A stretch of DNA of 23,817 nucleotides from Draconibacterium orientale (GCA_022736595.1 DZDC01000029.1:1-23817); one strand, 5' to 3'. Positions 7,746-17,681 are shown, counted from the stretch's first letter. Program-made: numbers and translations. The notes: generated from the sequence alone by a model not told the origin.

Positions 7746-7772
7746 ATCAGAAGGCCTTTTGGGCCTTCTGAT
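7746..7772 (-). terminator. Rho-independent-type terminator of the receptor-cargo-PorV unit
   Basis: A perfect 11-bp inverted repeat, ATCAGAAGGCC (7746-7756) and GGCCTTCTGAT (7762-7772), closes a 5-nt loop. Read on the - strand it is followed by a T-rich tract (TTTCTTATATAG). It lies 45 bp past the stop of the PorV/PorQ-like gene and upstream of greA, so it should insulate greA from the large upstream unit. Confidence 0.75.
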
Positions 7773-7816
7773 CGTCAGCAAAAGTATATTATTTTTTTAA
7801 TATTATAAATAATATT

Positions 7817-8866
7817 TTATAGGTGAATTCTTATTCCAACGCTATGGGACCCAGCAAAGGGATTGGAGGTTTGGTAAGCGTAATCTAAAGAAAAGCCAGC
7901 TTCTTCTCCTTTTTTGAAAGGAACTTCAAGCGATAAACCTCCAGCTAAACCTGTCGAAGTAGTCATACGTTCGGAGGTACTCCATATTCCTTGTTCGTAA
8001 GTATAGCCCAAACGAAGGCGCATAAAGCGAGTCATTTTGGCTTCAAAACCAATAGAATGTTGGTCGTTAGTAAAGGAGTTAGAGGTGAAGGTATAAGAAG
8101 GAGTAAGTCCATAATTGGCTCCAAATTCAAAATCATAGGATGCAGCAAGTTTAATCAAGGAAGGAAGTTCAAAACCCGCAGAACGTTGTTTTACAGTCAT
8201 TGCATTGGGTTGACCAGGAACATAGCCTCTGAAAGAAAGACCATCACCATCAAACTTCATATTGGGTCCTACGTTTTTGAGGGCTACACCAAATTTAATT
8301 TGCTCGCGTTTACCTGTAACGTATTGGATACCTGCGTCAATAGCTACGGTGGTAGCTTTGATGATACTGGTGGATTCACTCACAATTTTAAAGTTGATAC
8401 CTCCATAAATATTATTGGAAAAGGTGCGCGCATAACTGATGTTAATGTTGCTTTGTTTAGGTGAATACATTCCAATTCCGCCTTCGGGTTGATCAACGGT
8501 TGTAAACTCGATATCGCCATAGGAGAAAGAAACCACAGATAATCCAATTACCCCTGACTCACCCACTTTCTGAGCTAAACCGAAAGCAGCAATGTTAGTG
8601 CCGCTACCTTTAAGCCAAGTGGTATTTGAAAAAATGAGTTCGGTGGAGGTAGTATGTGCCAAGCCTGCCACATTGAGGAATTGGGCCTCTAATCCGTAAG
8701 CGTAAGCTGAGTTTGCGCCACCGAGACCATTGCTGCGAGCCCAAGGATTAATAAGCAACTGTCCGGCGCCGGCTTCACCTGCACGATCTTTGTTCCCTGC
8801 GAAGCTGCTTCCAAAGAACATACTAGCTACGAGGGTTAATATCAAATATTTATACATATTGTTCAT
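7817..8866 (-). CDS. PorV/PorQ-family outer-membrane beta-barrel protein
   Basis: A 349-residue predicted outer-membrane barrel with a signal peptide (cleavage near SFA-G, residue 23). The mature N-terminus AGQLLINPWARSNGLGG with following NVAGLA is the hallmark of the PorV/PorQ (UPF0164-like) family. Amphipathic beta strands continue to the end, which finishes GIRIHL. PorV is the T9SS outer-membrane protein that collects cargo after translocation, and PorQ belongs to the attachment complex. This copy is encoded next to one cargo gene instead of the core porKLMN genes, so it may be a dedicated paralogue serving the neighbouring secreted protein; that is inference. It is the last gene of the unit, 26 bp after the cargo gene, and is followed by a strong hairpin. 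An 8-bp AT-only inverted repeat abuts the stop codon at 7799-7816. Confidence 0.8.
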   Translation of the reverse strand: MNNMYKYLILTLVASMFFGSSFAGNKDRAGEAGAGQLLINPWARSNGLGGANSAYAYGLEAQFLNVAGLAHTTSTELIFSNTTWLKGSGTNIAAFGLAQKVGESGVIGLSVVSFSYGDIEFTTVDQPEGGIGMYSPKQSNINISYARTFSNNIYGGINFKIVSESTSIIKATTVAIDAGIQYVTGKREQIKFGVALKNVGPNMKFDGDGLSFRGYVPGQPNAMTVKQRSAGFELPSLIKLAASYDFEFGANYGLTPSYTFTSNSFTNDQHSIGFEAKMTRFMRLRLGYTYEQGIWSTSERMTTSTGLAGGLSLEVPFKKGEEAGFSLDYAYQTSNPFAGSHSVGIRIHL

Positions 8867-8892
8867 TCTTATATGTTGTTTTGATCGTTTAA

Positions 8893-11800
8893 TTAAAATG
8901 CATTTAAGTCAATTTGACGTATTACTCCAAACCATTTTACTACCTTTTCTCCGATATTAGGAGCTTCGATGTGGAAGTAATAAACGCCGCTTGCGATAGG
9001 AATGTTGGCAGTATTTTTCAAATCCCAGTCCATAGTTGTACCGGTATCGTCTTTGGTATAACGACGAACTAAGGTTCCATTGGTACTAAAAATGCTGATG
9101 GTGCATACCTCTGGTAAGTTGGTGATGCGTACCCGATTGTCTAACTGGTCGGTTTCGTAATCAGAGTATGCGTAGTAAGGATTGGGGACAACACGAATCA
9201 AATCAAGGGCTGATTTTGCGGTTTCGTTATCGTAGGTTATGGTAGAAATATTTGCAGTATTAAACCCATAAGCAGGATATCCGTTGTTGTAGGAAGTAGT
9301 TCCAACCCCCGTATTCACTGAAGGCCAAGGCTCTTTAGCATAGGTTTGATTTACACGTAAACGGATGGTAGCTTCGTTATCCAACCAATTTTGTCCTGCA
9401 ACAGTCATAGGAATGGATACCCACATAATGTCGCGGTGTACTTGCATTAAGGTAATTGCATTGGGGTTACCTTTTAGTTTGTTGTACAACCAGGCTCCAT
9501 GGTCGTATGGAGGGCAACTGTTTGTATTGGGTGAATGACGCAACACATACAAGAAGTGTTTTCCTCCCATCAAGGGTGTACCAAGGTTTGTAGAATAGTT
9601 TGATGTTGGGTTAAATTGCATATCGCGGCCATTTTCACCAACCAACCATGATGACTCACCATACATCAAATTTAAGCGCTCACCCGTTTCAACAGAGATG
9701 GCATAGCCTGGGAACCAACCCATGCTGGCTTCTGAGATAAAGTTAGGTACTTCGGTATTTGAAGGATCTGCTCCACTGCCACTGGCTGCAAAATTACCAT
9801 TCTTGTCGATGGATTTAGCAGAACGTAAACGAAGTTTAGAAACCCCACCTTCTGCAGCAGCCGCTTCGTCACCTGTTTCGATTACGGGACAACGGGTCCA
9901 TTTACTTTGGTCAGAAGTATATACAATATCCACACTTTCTAGGATGTTGATTGAATAATTGCTATGAGTGTTGGTTCCTGCAGGTCCGTTGGCATATTTT
10001 GAAGCCAATCGGTAGGGAGCCCAAGTTCCACCTATCATTTTTTCAAAGTTTTCATTGGGGTCCACCCAGAAACTTGTAGATGCCCCTGATGGGGCGGGGT
10101 CATAATCACTACGGAATTCTTTTCCGGTTTCTCCATTAACCGTACCTGAACGGATCCAGTTAAATGGACTAGGAGTGCTAAAATCTAAGTCAGAGAATCC
10201 GTCTATATCTGGCCAACCTCCTAACCACATTTTTGAGCTGTCGGCATAGGTCAATGTGGCACCTATATATCCATTGAGGTTATTAATATCACCAGCTCCA
10301 TTATTTTGTTTGATTTGGATGCTTAATCCCTCGTCAAGCAGCAAGTATTCGTCACCCAATTCAATGGTATTTCCTGAATTTGCAATGAGGGTTCCATTCT
10401 TATATAAATCCCATCGTGCAGTATCTACAGATCCAGAGTTGGTGAAGCGTACTTCGTAATCAGCATTTTGTACGTTCAAAGGATCAATCACTTTTACATT
10501 GATAGGGCCAGCTCCATTCATATACTCAATGCGTTCAACTTGATTTTTTTCAAGAATTTCAGCTTTCGATTTTGCGGTTAATTCTAAGTTAATGCCACCA
10601 TTTCCTCTACCATCGAGACGGGTAATCATAGGGCCAGATCCATACTCAGAACGAGCTATTAATCCTCCTTTACGAGGCGTAGGAAGGTGAGGCATTAAGG
10701 TATGAATTTGAATGGGGCCTAGAGCCGACTTACGTCCGGCAAGGTAAGGTGTTTTTTGACCATTTAATCCATCTGGAGTGGATGGGTCTTGAGAATAGGT
10801 TTTAAAATTATTGTAGGAGTAGGCGATGGCTACAAAATAATATTTTTTGTTGTTCACCAAACGAGTGTCGCCACTAGCAAATTTATCTTCTGTAATTTTG
10901 AAACTATGACGTATTCCGCCATCTTCAGCTTCTACTTTCAAATAAGGTACATTGCCATTCAGTTTATCGTCTTTAACAAAGTTTACTAAATTGACAACGG
11001 AGTCTTTCAAGTCGCACTGGGCTACAATACGAGCTTTATCGGCATCGCCAAGATCGGCCATGGACACTTCTGAATTCGACAACTGATAAATTTGGTATCC
11101 TTGGAATCGATAATAAGCATCATAAGTAATAAGGTCGGTATTCAAAGCCGTGATGGTAACATCTTCTTCGTAATAATTCTCATTGGAATTGTTGCTGTTG
11201 GGTAGGTTTTTGATGTAAAGGATTAAGGTGCGATCCAATTCTTGAGCGATCAACTCAGGAGCATCGGGGCCATCCAATACTTTAAAACAGTTGTCGAAAA
11301 GAGCCTGAGCTTTTTCATCAATTTGTTGAAGAAGTGAAACAGAGGCAAAGGGGCCTCCACTTGCAGCGCGAGCCCATGGAATACCTACGGTAATGTAGTT
11401 GATGGCTCCTGATTCGAGGGTGAACTCTCCTGCTGATTGCATAAAACGGCGGTCGCCAAAAGGATTGCCGGCAGTTTCTTCAGTCCAATTTTTAATATTT
11501 GCAGCAGGAGCAATTCCATTGGTACCCCAATCGCATGGGTCAGTATCCCCAGGAAACATGAAGTCACAAAAAGGGCCTCCAGAATTATGCGCATTGCCAC
11601 CATAGGTCATACGGGTTCCGTCTTTCCAAATACCTCTTAAGAATTGGTAGTATTCTGGAGCGAGATCAGGATCTGACATGGATTCAACACCTCCATTATT
11701 ATGGTAAACAAATTTACGCATACCAAAACGTTCGTTGTCTTTGATGCTATCGCCAAAGTTTACTCCATTGATGCTTTCGTCGCATATTTGAACCCCATTG

Positions 11801-12951
11801 GCATCAAATTTTGGATTATCAAGGTTGTCGTCATCCATATAGGGACCTTGGAAAAAGTCAACTCCTACTGCCGGAGGTTGATTGCCATAATGGTCTTTTT
11901 TACCTAAACCATCGATTGCTTTACCATTATAACAGTATCCTAAACCTCTTTTAACATCACAACCTACATAGTCGTCGTAGGCATAACCTAAATCGGTATC
12001 CACCCATTGGCTAAAGTATGTATTGGTAAGGCGGTAGGTGGAACGGTTGATGATTTCATAAGTGTAGAAAGTCATGTTGTTGATTTCGTCATTAGTGCTA
12101 AAGGCAAAGGCTTGAGCTCTAATTTCAACTCCGATGGCATCTCCCTTACTTTCGCTGTGGTAAGCTCCATTATCGTTGAAAACCCACCATACGGTTTGGT
12201 CGCCTTTTAATACTTGGTCGGCAAGGATTCCACCTTCTTGAGTGGGCACGTATTCATATTCTCCCTGAGCATTTTTATTGGGCTTACAAAGGCTGTTGTC
12301 AATATCATAATAGGGATAATCTCCTTGTTCCCAGTCGTAAAATAAATCACCATCCACATCCACAAAAGGAGCCAACCAATTGCTTTGGTTTAAGGCAGTA
12401 TTGCCATGTGCAGGCCAATTTTTAATGATGTCAGGAACAGCGTAATCAGGATAATCAGGATTTTTAAATTTCAATAAGTAGTTGTCCACATCTTGACGAG
12501 TAATAACAAAATGTTTGTCGTATTGTTCGCAAATCTCGCTGGTAATACTGGCTTTACCATCCACCGTAAGTGGACCGGGCCAGTAGTCGTTTCCGTTGGC
12601 TCGGTAGCGTTGGAAAGCTCCTCTTAACTGACCGTTTACGTCGGTACCTCCTAACCAAAGCGAGGCTGAGAACATGGAGGTCTTAGTAGAACCCTTTGGA
12701 ATTTCGTATTGAGAAATCAATTGTAAATCCCACCACATGTCGCCCCCTGTATTGATACGGGCTCTAACGTTATTAATATTAAGTTCTGTAGAACCTTTAG
12801 CAGGCAAACATTGTGCAGCAGAGGTACGGGCATTGGCCTTGGCTCCTGTATTAGAACCATTAGATGGATAATGCACCTTATCGGCCAATACATTGGAAAC
12901 CAGTATCAAATTTAGGGTTCCAATGGCTAATATTTTGTAAACTATATTCAT
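8893..12951 (-). CDS. Large secreted protein with type IX secretion C-terminal sorting domain
   Basis: A 1352-residue exported protein of unknown function. The ATG at 12951 gives a clean signal peptide ending VLA-D (residue 23); a TTG three codons earlier (12960) is less likely. The N-terminal third has conserved-looking blocks NTGGDMWWDLQ, SLWLGGTDVNGQLRGAFQRYR and GNDYWPGPL, then an acidic, calcium-binding-like stretch DVDGDLFYDWEQGDYP (about residue 170). I see no enzyme motif. The C-terminal approximately 100 residues form a type A sorting domain: VVPNPYYAYSD (PNP at 1256-1258), a TISIFSTNGTLVRRY strand pair, GVYYFHIEA and a final GEKVVKWFGVIRQIDLNAF. The protein should therefore cross the outer membrane by T9SS and be released or attached to surface polysaccharide. 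It lies between a TonB-dependent receptor (52 bp upstream) and a PorV/PorQ-like barrel (26 bp downstream). Function could be adhesive or structural. Confidence 0.88.
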   Translation of the reverse strand: MNIVYKILAIGTLNLILVSNVLADKVHYPSNGSNTGAKANARTSAAQCLPAKGSTELNINNVRARINTGGDMWWDLQLISQYEIPKGSTKTSMFSASLWLGGTDVNGQLRGAFQRYRANGNDYWPGPLTVDGKASITSEICEQYDKHFVITRQDVDNYLLKFKNPDYPDYAVPDIIKNWPAHGNTALNQSNWLAPFVDVDGDLFYDWEQGDYPYYDIDNSLCKPNKNAQGEYEYVPTQEGGILADQVLKGDQTVWWVFNDNGAYHSESKGDAIGVEIRAQAFAFSTNDEINNMTFYTYEIINRSTYRLTNTYFSQWVDTDLGYAYDDYVGCDVKRGLGYCYNGKAIDGLGKKDHYGNQPPAVGVDFFQGPYMDDDNLDNPKFDANGVQICDESINGVNFGDSIKDNERFGMRKFVYHNNGGVESMSDPDLAPEYYQFLRGIWKDGTRMTYGGNAHNSGGPFCDFMFPGDTDPCDWGTNGIAPAANIKNWTEETAGNPFGDRRFMQSAGEFTLESGAINYITVGIPWARAASGGPFASVSLLQQIDEKAQALFDNCFKVLDGPDAPELIAQELDRTLILYIKNLPNSNNSNENYYEEDVTITALNTDLITYDAYYRFQGYQIYQLSNSEVSMADLGDADKARIVAQCDLKDSVVNLVNFVKDDKLNGNVPYLKVEAEDGGIRHSFKITEDKFASGDTRLVNNKKYYFVAIAYSYNNFKTYSQDPSTPDGLNGQKTPYLAGRKSALGPIQIHTLMPHLPTPRKGGLIARSEYGSGPMITRLDGRGNGGINLELTAKSKAEILEKNQVERIEYMNGAGPINVKVIDPLNVQNADYEVRFTNSGSVDTARWDLYKNGTLIANSGNTIELGDEYLLLDEGLSIQIKQNNGAGDINNLNGYIGATLTYADSSKMWLGGWPDIDGFSDLDFSTPSPFNWIRSGTVNGETGKEFRSDYDPAPSGASTSFWVDPNENFEKMIGGTWAPYRLASKYANGPAGTNTHSNYSINILESVDIVYTSDQSKWTRCPVIETGDEAAAAEGGVSKLRLRSAKSIDKNGNFAASGSGADPSNTEVPNFISEASMGWFPGYAISVETGERLNLMYGESSWLVGENGRDMQFNPTSNYSTNLGTPLMGGKHFLYVLRHSPNTNSCPPYDHGAWLYNKLKGNPNAITLMQVHRDIMWVSIPMTVAGQNWLDNEATIRLRVNQTYAKEPWPSVNTGVGTTSYNNGYPAYGFNTANISTITYDNETAKSALDLIRVVPNPYYAYSDYETDQLDNRVRITNLPEVCTISIFSTNGTLVRRYTKDDTGTTMDWDLKNTANIPIASGVYYFHIEAPNIGEKVVKWFGVIRQIDLNAF

Positions 12952-13003
12952 TTGTTTCAAATTTTTCGTTGTTATTTACGATGTGCTACAAATCGTTTAG
13001 GGG

Positions 13004-16000
13004 TTAGAAACTAAAGGTTAAACCTAATCTTATACGACGAGGTAAAGAATAATTATAAGGATTGTTTATCCGAGTAGAATACAAATCGCGGAAAGCTTGA
13101 GGATCGTTGTAAGATTCAATTTGAGATTGGTATTCTGCCGAATTTAGATATCCATCATCGTCGGGGTTACCGGTATAACGATAAACGCTGGTTATGTTTT
13201 GGCTGTTGAACAGGTTCAAAACTTGTACGTAAACATTCAAAACGTGAACTCGTTTACTGCCTTCTTTTCCTTTAAGTAAGAAATCGCGATCTACTTTTAA
13301 GTCGGCACGGAATTGCCAAGGTAAGCGCGAGCCATTGATACTACCTGATAACACAGGGCTGCCTCCACCTAAAAGCGCACTGGTAACATTGCTTTGACGA
13401 CTGTAGGGCAAACCAGAACCTCCCATAAAAGTGATGTTGGCACCGGCGTTTTCAAGGATACGAATTACTTTTACGGTATTAGAACCTTTCACTCTTCTCT
13501 TGATGGTGGGTCCGTTATACTCTTTACCCATTCCATAACGATAGTCAGCCATTAAACTAATAGAATGATTACGGTCTTCAGAAATTGGATTTAAAACCCG
13601 AAGGTTGGGCTGACCTGAGGTTACCAAGTTGATACCGCTGGTGGCACTAGAACCGGTGGCATTGGCAAACTGGAGGGTGTAATTGGTCATTAAAGTCAAG
13701 TTTTTGGTTCTTCTTAGGTCATATTTAATAGTGAAACCTTTGGTAGTTCCAAAGTCAATATTGTTATAAGATAAGTAAGATACAGGATAAGCACTATTAT
13801 AACGGAAAACCTGAATTTGGTCACGGGTTTCACGGTAGTATGCTGAAAGGGTTATGGCCGAACTGGCTGAGATTACTTGCTGGAAACCCAATTCATAATC
13901 GGTGGTACGTTCTGCTTTTAAATTAGGATTGTCAATCACGTCATTTCCAAGACTGTTGATAAAATAATAACTGGTCAGGGGGAGATTATTACCTGTAGTA
14001 GGACGTGATGTAAGCACGTCGTAATGAGCAAAGAACAAAGCTTCATCTGAAATGGGGAAGGAGAACGAAATACGTGGTGAAATGGTATTCTGAGGTTGGT
14101 AATCGGTAAAAGCACTGGCTTTTAACTCCTTTTCATTGGGATCAAGTAAAAGGGGTGCAATACCTGAAGCAGTCTGAATGGCGGTAGGATCTGATATTTC
14201 AGTTCCCTTTGCATCAAACCAACGAGCACCGTTGCGATAACCCATAATAGTAGTGGGATTGTAAATGTCGTTTACATACACCACATAATCATCTCCCATA
14301 TTGGAAGGAACCGCTCCAAATTCATTAGCAGCAAGTTCTTTTACGGTTTTAGCTTCAGCAAGAAGATAAGGATCTTTCAATACTTTTTGGTTGGCATCGA
14401 AACGGTCGAAACGAACTCCAACGTTAAAAATAATCTCATTGAACTCGAATTTATCTTGAATAAACCCAGCTACATAGATGGGTTCGTAAGCTGCTACGGC
14501 ACGGGTGTGGTTTCCATTTGCGTCAATTTCATTAAAGAAATCTTCAAAGGCAGGTTTCGATTTGTGCTTATTTCCATAAGGATCGTATCCACTATAGTTC
14601 ACATAAGGGTTTCCACTATTCAACAACTCATCAGCACTGAACATGTTTATGTTAAAAGTGCTGGGGTCGTAACTATCAACGTCAATCCAATCCAAAGAGT
14701 TCTCTGCCAAACCCAATTTCTCCCTCATTTGTTTGTCAAAATAGGTTTGGGTAGAAGCATCATACAAGCGGTTGTAGTTGACAGTGTCTTGAAATACGCC
14801 TGCTTGGTCATAAACCAAAATTGGATTTGAAAAATCGAGCTGACTAATATGGCTATTAGCAAGGTTACGCATTAAGGTCCATAAACCTGCTGGATTATAG
14901 GCGTAGTTTGCTTCTTTACGTTGTTCGTACTGAATACCAAATTGAAATTCATGGTTTCCAACGTCAGCCGACCCCATGGCATTGATGCCAAAACGAGATT
15001 GCTCAGCATATCTATAAGTGTTATAGGGGGTTCCAGTGTTGGCATACAATCCCAAAATAGAGTTAGGTAACTGACCATTTAGAAGGGCCCCTCCGTTTTG
15101 AACCAGCAAACTGTTGGCATAAAAGCGATTGTCGTTGTAGAGGTTGTAATATTGGTCGGTATAGTTGGAGAGGTTAGCATTGATTTCGGAACGTTGAAAT
15201 TCGTATAAAGTATCACGATAACCATTCATAATATACACATTGTTCAATCCACTAACTGTATCGGAACCAAGTTCATAGGATTTAACGCTATGAGTAGTAA
15301 ACTTGCCTACATAACCATAATTGAATATATTGTCCTGATGTAGGGGGTTATAGAATTTAGAATATGTTTTTGAATAGTCCGCTTGTACATTATAATATAC
15401 ATTTTTGATTAGCGAGGTGCTTTCTTTGCTGGTTGGAAAACGCTGTGTAAAACGGCCATAAACACGATAAGTATTAAAGCGAGCTTCACCGTTGTTCTCA
15501 GCGTTAACAAGCGAGTTGAACATACTCCACTGGGTTTGTTGAGCAAAATTATAGGATCCTCCAAAGGTTAAGGTCGAATTGTCGTTGGTCCGTATGTCCA
15601 CTTTTGCATTGATGTTGGCACTCATGGTAGCTGCATTCTCACGGGTATGAAGCTTAACCAAATCATCCTTATGAATAAATTCGGAATTGTTAAATGAACC
15701 AAAACCTGTACCTGTTGGGCGAACTGGATTTTGTTGCAAATAAGTCAATTTATCATCGTTTACTTTGTAGGTTCCAATACTTGCAGGGGCTCCATCTCCC
15801 ACATAGCTTCCTTCTGCGGCAATGAAAAATCCTAATAATGAGGTGTTTTTGGTGCTGTCTTTCCCCTTAATAAGGGGTCCATTGGTACTCAATCCTATCA
15901 AATTGTAATGGTAACCATCCAAAAGCTCTGAAGTAACCCCTTCAGCTCCAAATCCAAACTGGCGAGAAGGTCCACGAGTGGTAATAACGGTGGCTCCACC

Positions 16001-16645
16001 GGTAAAGTCACCGTACATGGCGGGAGTTCCTCCTGTTATTACAGTTACTTGGTCGATGGCATCTTTGGGTAGTGCCTGTGAACCAATTACGCGCATACCA
16101 TCGATATAAGTGGCAGTAGCGCCTTCACGGCTACCTCTGATACCTCCCATATTACCGTTTTCATCCGAGAATACTCCACCTACTGTGATGGCTACTCCTT
16201 CAGCGGAGCGGGTAGGCATGTTCTTAATGTCTTCAGCGGTCATGGTTCCCCCTGTACTGGTTGAACCTTTATCAATGAGTGGATTTTTATAAGTAGAAAT
16301 CACTACTTCTCCCAAATTGGTGGCAGAAGAAACAAGTTTAAATTCCATGAATTCGATTTTGTCAGGCTTGATTACAACACCTTTAACAAGTTGAGTTTGA
16401 TAGCCCACGTAGGTAACTTTAACATCGTAAGTTCCTGGCTGAATGGGCTTAATCTTATAGTTTCCATCAAAATCGGTCGCCGCTCCATGTATGATCTTTC
16501 CACCTAGTTCCACAGTAACGTTTGCAAATGCAATGGGTTCTTTTGTGTCGGTATCAGTAATCTTACCTTGTAATGTTCCCGATTGAGCCATGGCCACCAC
16601 TGAAAGCAGCACCATAACACTTGACAAGAGTAATTTTCGAATCAT
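13004..16645 (-). CDS. TonB-dependent receptor with carboxypeptidase-like regulatory domain
   Basis: A large (1213-residue) outer-membrane receptor with a signal peptide cut near AMA-Q (residue 20). Domain order: carboxypeptidase regulatory-like beta-sandwich (about 23-108, GKITDTDTKEPIAFANV to YVGYQT), plug (about 128-230, GGIRGSREGATATYIDGM and PAMYGDFTGGATVITTRG), then a beta-barrel ending in RLGLTFSF. There is no STN domain, so it is not an obvious sigma/anti-sigma transducer. There is no SusD partner, which argues against a polysaccharide utilisation locus. It is first in a unit with the T9SS cargo gene and the PorV-like gene. Its ligand is unknown; it may instead supply or assist surface assembly of the cargo. 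A TAnnTTTG promoter match lies 50 bp upstream. Confidence 0.93.
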   Translation of the reverse strand: MIRKLLLSSVMVLLSVVAMAQSGTLQGKITDTDTKEPIAFANVTVELGGKIIHGAATDFDGNYKIKPIQPGTYDVKVTYVGYQTQLVKGVVIKPDKIEFMEFKLVSSATNLGEVVISTYKNPLIDKGSTSTGGTMTAEDIKNMPTRSAEGVAITVGGVFSDENGNMGGIRGSREGATATYIDGMRVIGSQALPKDAIDQVTVITGGTPAMYGDFTGGATVITTRGPSRQFGFGAEGVTSELLDGYHYNLIGLSTNGPLIKGKDSTKNTSLLGFFIAAEGSYVGDGAPASIGTYKVNDDKLTYLQQNPVRPTGTGFGSFNNSEFIHKDDLVKLHTRENAATMSANINAKVDIRTNDNSTLTFGGSYNFAQQTQWSMFNSLVNAENNGEARFNTYRVYGRFTQRFPTSKESTSLIKNVYYNVQADYSKTYSKFYNPLHQDNIFNYGYVGKFTTHSVKSYELGSDTVSGLNNVYIMNGYRDTLYEFQRSEINANLSNYTDQYYNLYNDNRFYANSLLVQNGGALLNGQLPNSILGLYANTGTPYNTYRYAEQSRFGINAMGSADVGNHEFQFGIQYEQRKEANYAYNPAGLWTLMRNLANSHISQLDFSNPILVYDQAGVFQDTVNYNRLYDASTQTYFDKQMREKLGLAENSLDWIDVDSYDPSTFNINMFSADELLNSGNPYVNYSGYDPYGNKHKSKPAFEDFFNEIDANGNHTRAVAAYEPIYVAGFIQDKFEFNEIIFNVGVRFDRFDANQKVLKDPYLLAEAKTVKELAANEFGAVPSNMGDDYVVYVNDIYNPTTIMGYRNGARWFDAKGTEISDPTAIQTASGIAPLLLDPNEKELKASAFTDYQPQNTISPRISFSFPISDEALFFAHYDVLTSRPTTGNNLPLTSYYFINSLGNDVIDNPNLKAERTTDYELGFQQVISASSAITLSAYYRETRDQIQVFRYNSAYPVSYLSYNNIDFGTTKGFTIKYDLRRTKNLTLMTNYTLQFANATGSSATSGINLVTSGQPNLRVLNPISEDRNHSISLMADYRYGMGKEYNGPTIKRRVKGSNTVKVIRILENAGANITFMGGSGLPYSRQSNVTSALLGGGSPVLSGSINGSRLPWQFRADLKVDRDFLLKGKEGSKRVHVLNVYVQVLNLFNSQNITSVYRYTGNPDDDGYLNSAEYQSQIESYNDPQAFRDLYSTRINNPYNYSLPRRIRLGLTFSF

Positions 16646-16694
16646 ATAAATTGTTTTATAGTGTGTATAATTTCCAACGTATTTAAGAGGGGGT

Positions 16695-16702
16695 CAAAAA
16701 TA
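16695..16702 (-). promoter_or_regulatory. Candidate -7 promoter element for the receptor-cargo-PorV unit
   Basis: On the - strand the sequence reads TATTTTTG, fitting TAnnTTTG, 49 bp before the receptor ATG. A TTTG (- strand 16721-16718) lies 15 bp further upstream, a little short of the usual spacing. The rest of the 268-bp gap 16646-16913 is AT-rich, with no gene, tRNA or clear hairpin seen. Confidence 0.45.
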
Positions 16703-16913
16703 GGAATAAAAGATATTCAAATTAAGCTATTTTAACAAATGAAACCACTTTTTTAAAAGATTGAAACATCCAAGTCTATTATTTTGTTGTAAATAACAGT
16801 AAAACAATGATATATATTCTAAATAGGGAGCTATTGATATTTTACAAATTTGAGTTGTAAGAATGTCAAATGGGATATAAATTGCAGGAAATCAATAGTA
16901 AAACGGAAAAAGC

Positions 16914-17681
16914 TTAACCTATGGGTAATTCTAAATCGCCTGAAACTCCCATTCCAAACAGTGCAAAATCATATTTTATAGGGTCTAGGGCATCTAATTG
17001 TCGTAAATTTTGAGTGAGTTCTTCCACCGATTTCCAGTCATCAGTGGGTCGGCTGAGTAGTCCAAGTTTTCGTGCCATACGGCCACTGTGAAGGTCAAGA
17101 GGAATCATCAATTGTGAGGGCTTTATTCTTGTCCAAAGGCCAAAGTCAACTCCTGAAGAAGCATCTCTAACCATCCAACGCAAAAACATATTGATGCGTT
17201 TGGCCGCGGATCCCTTTTTGGGACTTGCCAAGTGCTTTTGGGAACGGGGAAGATGTGGGGTTTGGAGGAGTAGCGTGCGAAAATTTTCAATATTCTCAGC
17301 CATGTTTTCGGGTTTATAACTCAAAACTTCCTCTAAACCTCCATGCTCTCGGTACAGGTTGCGTATTGCTTGCAACAAAAACAATAAATCGTCGGCATTG
17401 AAGGTGCGATACACAAAATGCTGAAAACGCTGAAATTCATGCTCGGAGCTTTGGGTCAAAAACGTATGGGGACTGTGGTTCATCCAAGTCACTATTTGAT
17501 TTGACTTTTTGATGATCATAGGACGTTGACCCCAGGCCAAAAGAGCGGCTATAAAGCCTGCTATTTCGATGTCTTCTTTTTGTTGAAACTGATGCGGAAT
17601 TTGAATAGGATCGCTGACAATAAATTGAGGTTGTTGGTAGAAAGTTACTTTTTGATCCAAAAAGGTTTTTAAATCCTTCAT
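16914..17681 (-). CDS. TIGR02757 (DUF2400) family protein
   Basis: A 255-residue cytosolic protein from the ATG at 17681. A start at 17714 would run 34 bp into the upstream gene and add residues without a family match. Recognisable family blocks are PIQIPHQFQQKEDIEIAGF with LLAWGQRPMII, then SAAKRINMFLRWMVR, SGVDFGLWTRI, LMIPLDLHSGRMARKLGLL and DPIKYDFALFGMG. The family is widespread in Bacteroidota but has no established biochemical function to my knowledge; its helical KRINMFLRWMVR..GVD..LW pattern recalls helix-hairpin-helix DNA glycosylases, which is only a resemblance. Its start codon overlaps the stop of the DUF4249 gene (TAATG), implying translational coupling to an outer-membrane lipoprotein with no obvious functional relation. 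Confidence 0.87.
   Translation of the reverse strand: MKDLKTFLDQKVTFYQQPQFIVSDPIQIPHQFQQKEDIEIAGFIAALLAWGQRPMIIKKSNQIVTWMNHSPHTFLTQSSEHEFQRFQHFVYRTFNADDLLFLLQAIRNLYREHGGLEEVLSYKPENMAENIENFRTLLLQTPHLPRSQKHLASPKKGSAAKRINMFLRWMVRDASSGVDFGLWTRIKPSQLMIPLDLHSGRMARKLGLLSRPTDDWKSVEELTQNLRQLDALDPIKYDFALFGMGVSGDLELPIG

Noticed and set aside
7799..7816. An AT-only inverted repeat (AATATTAT/ATAATATT) abutting the PorV-like stop
   Set aside because: It is short, has a 2-nt loop and consists only of A and T, so chance in AT-rich DNA is likely; the GC-containing hairpin further on is the better terminator.
7991..8464. A 157-codon + strand frame inside the PorV/PorQ-like gene
   Set aside because: It is antisense to a gene with a signal peptide and family motifs and has no independent support.
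14387..14830. A 147-codon + strand frame inside the first TonB receptor
   Set aside because: The opposite strand encodes a continuous receptor barrel; the frame has no promoter or recognisable motif.
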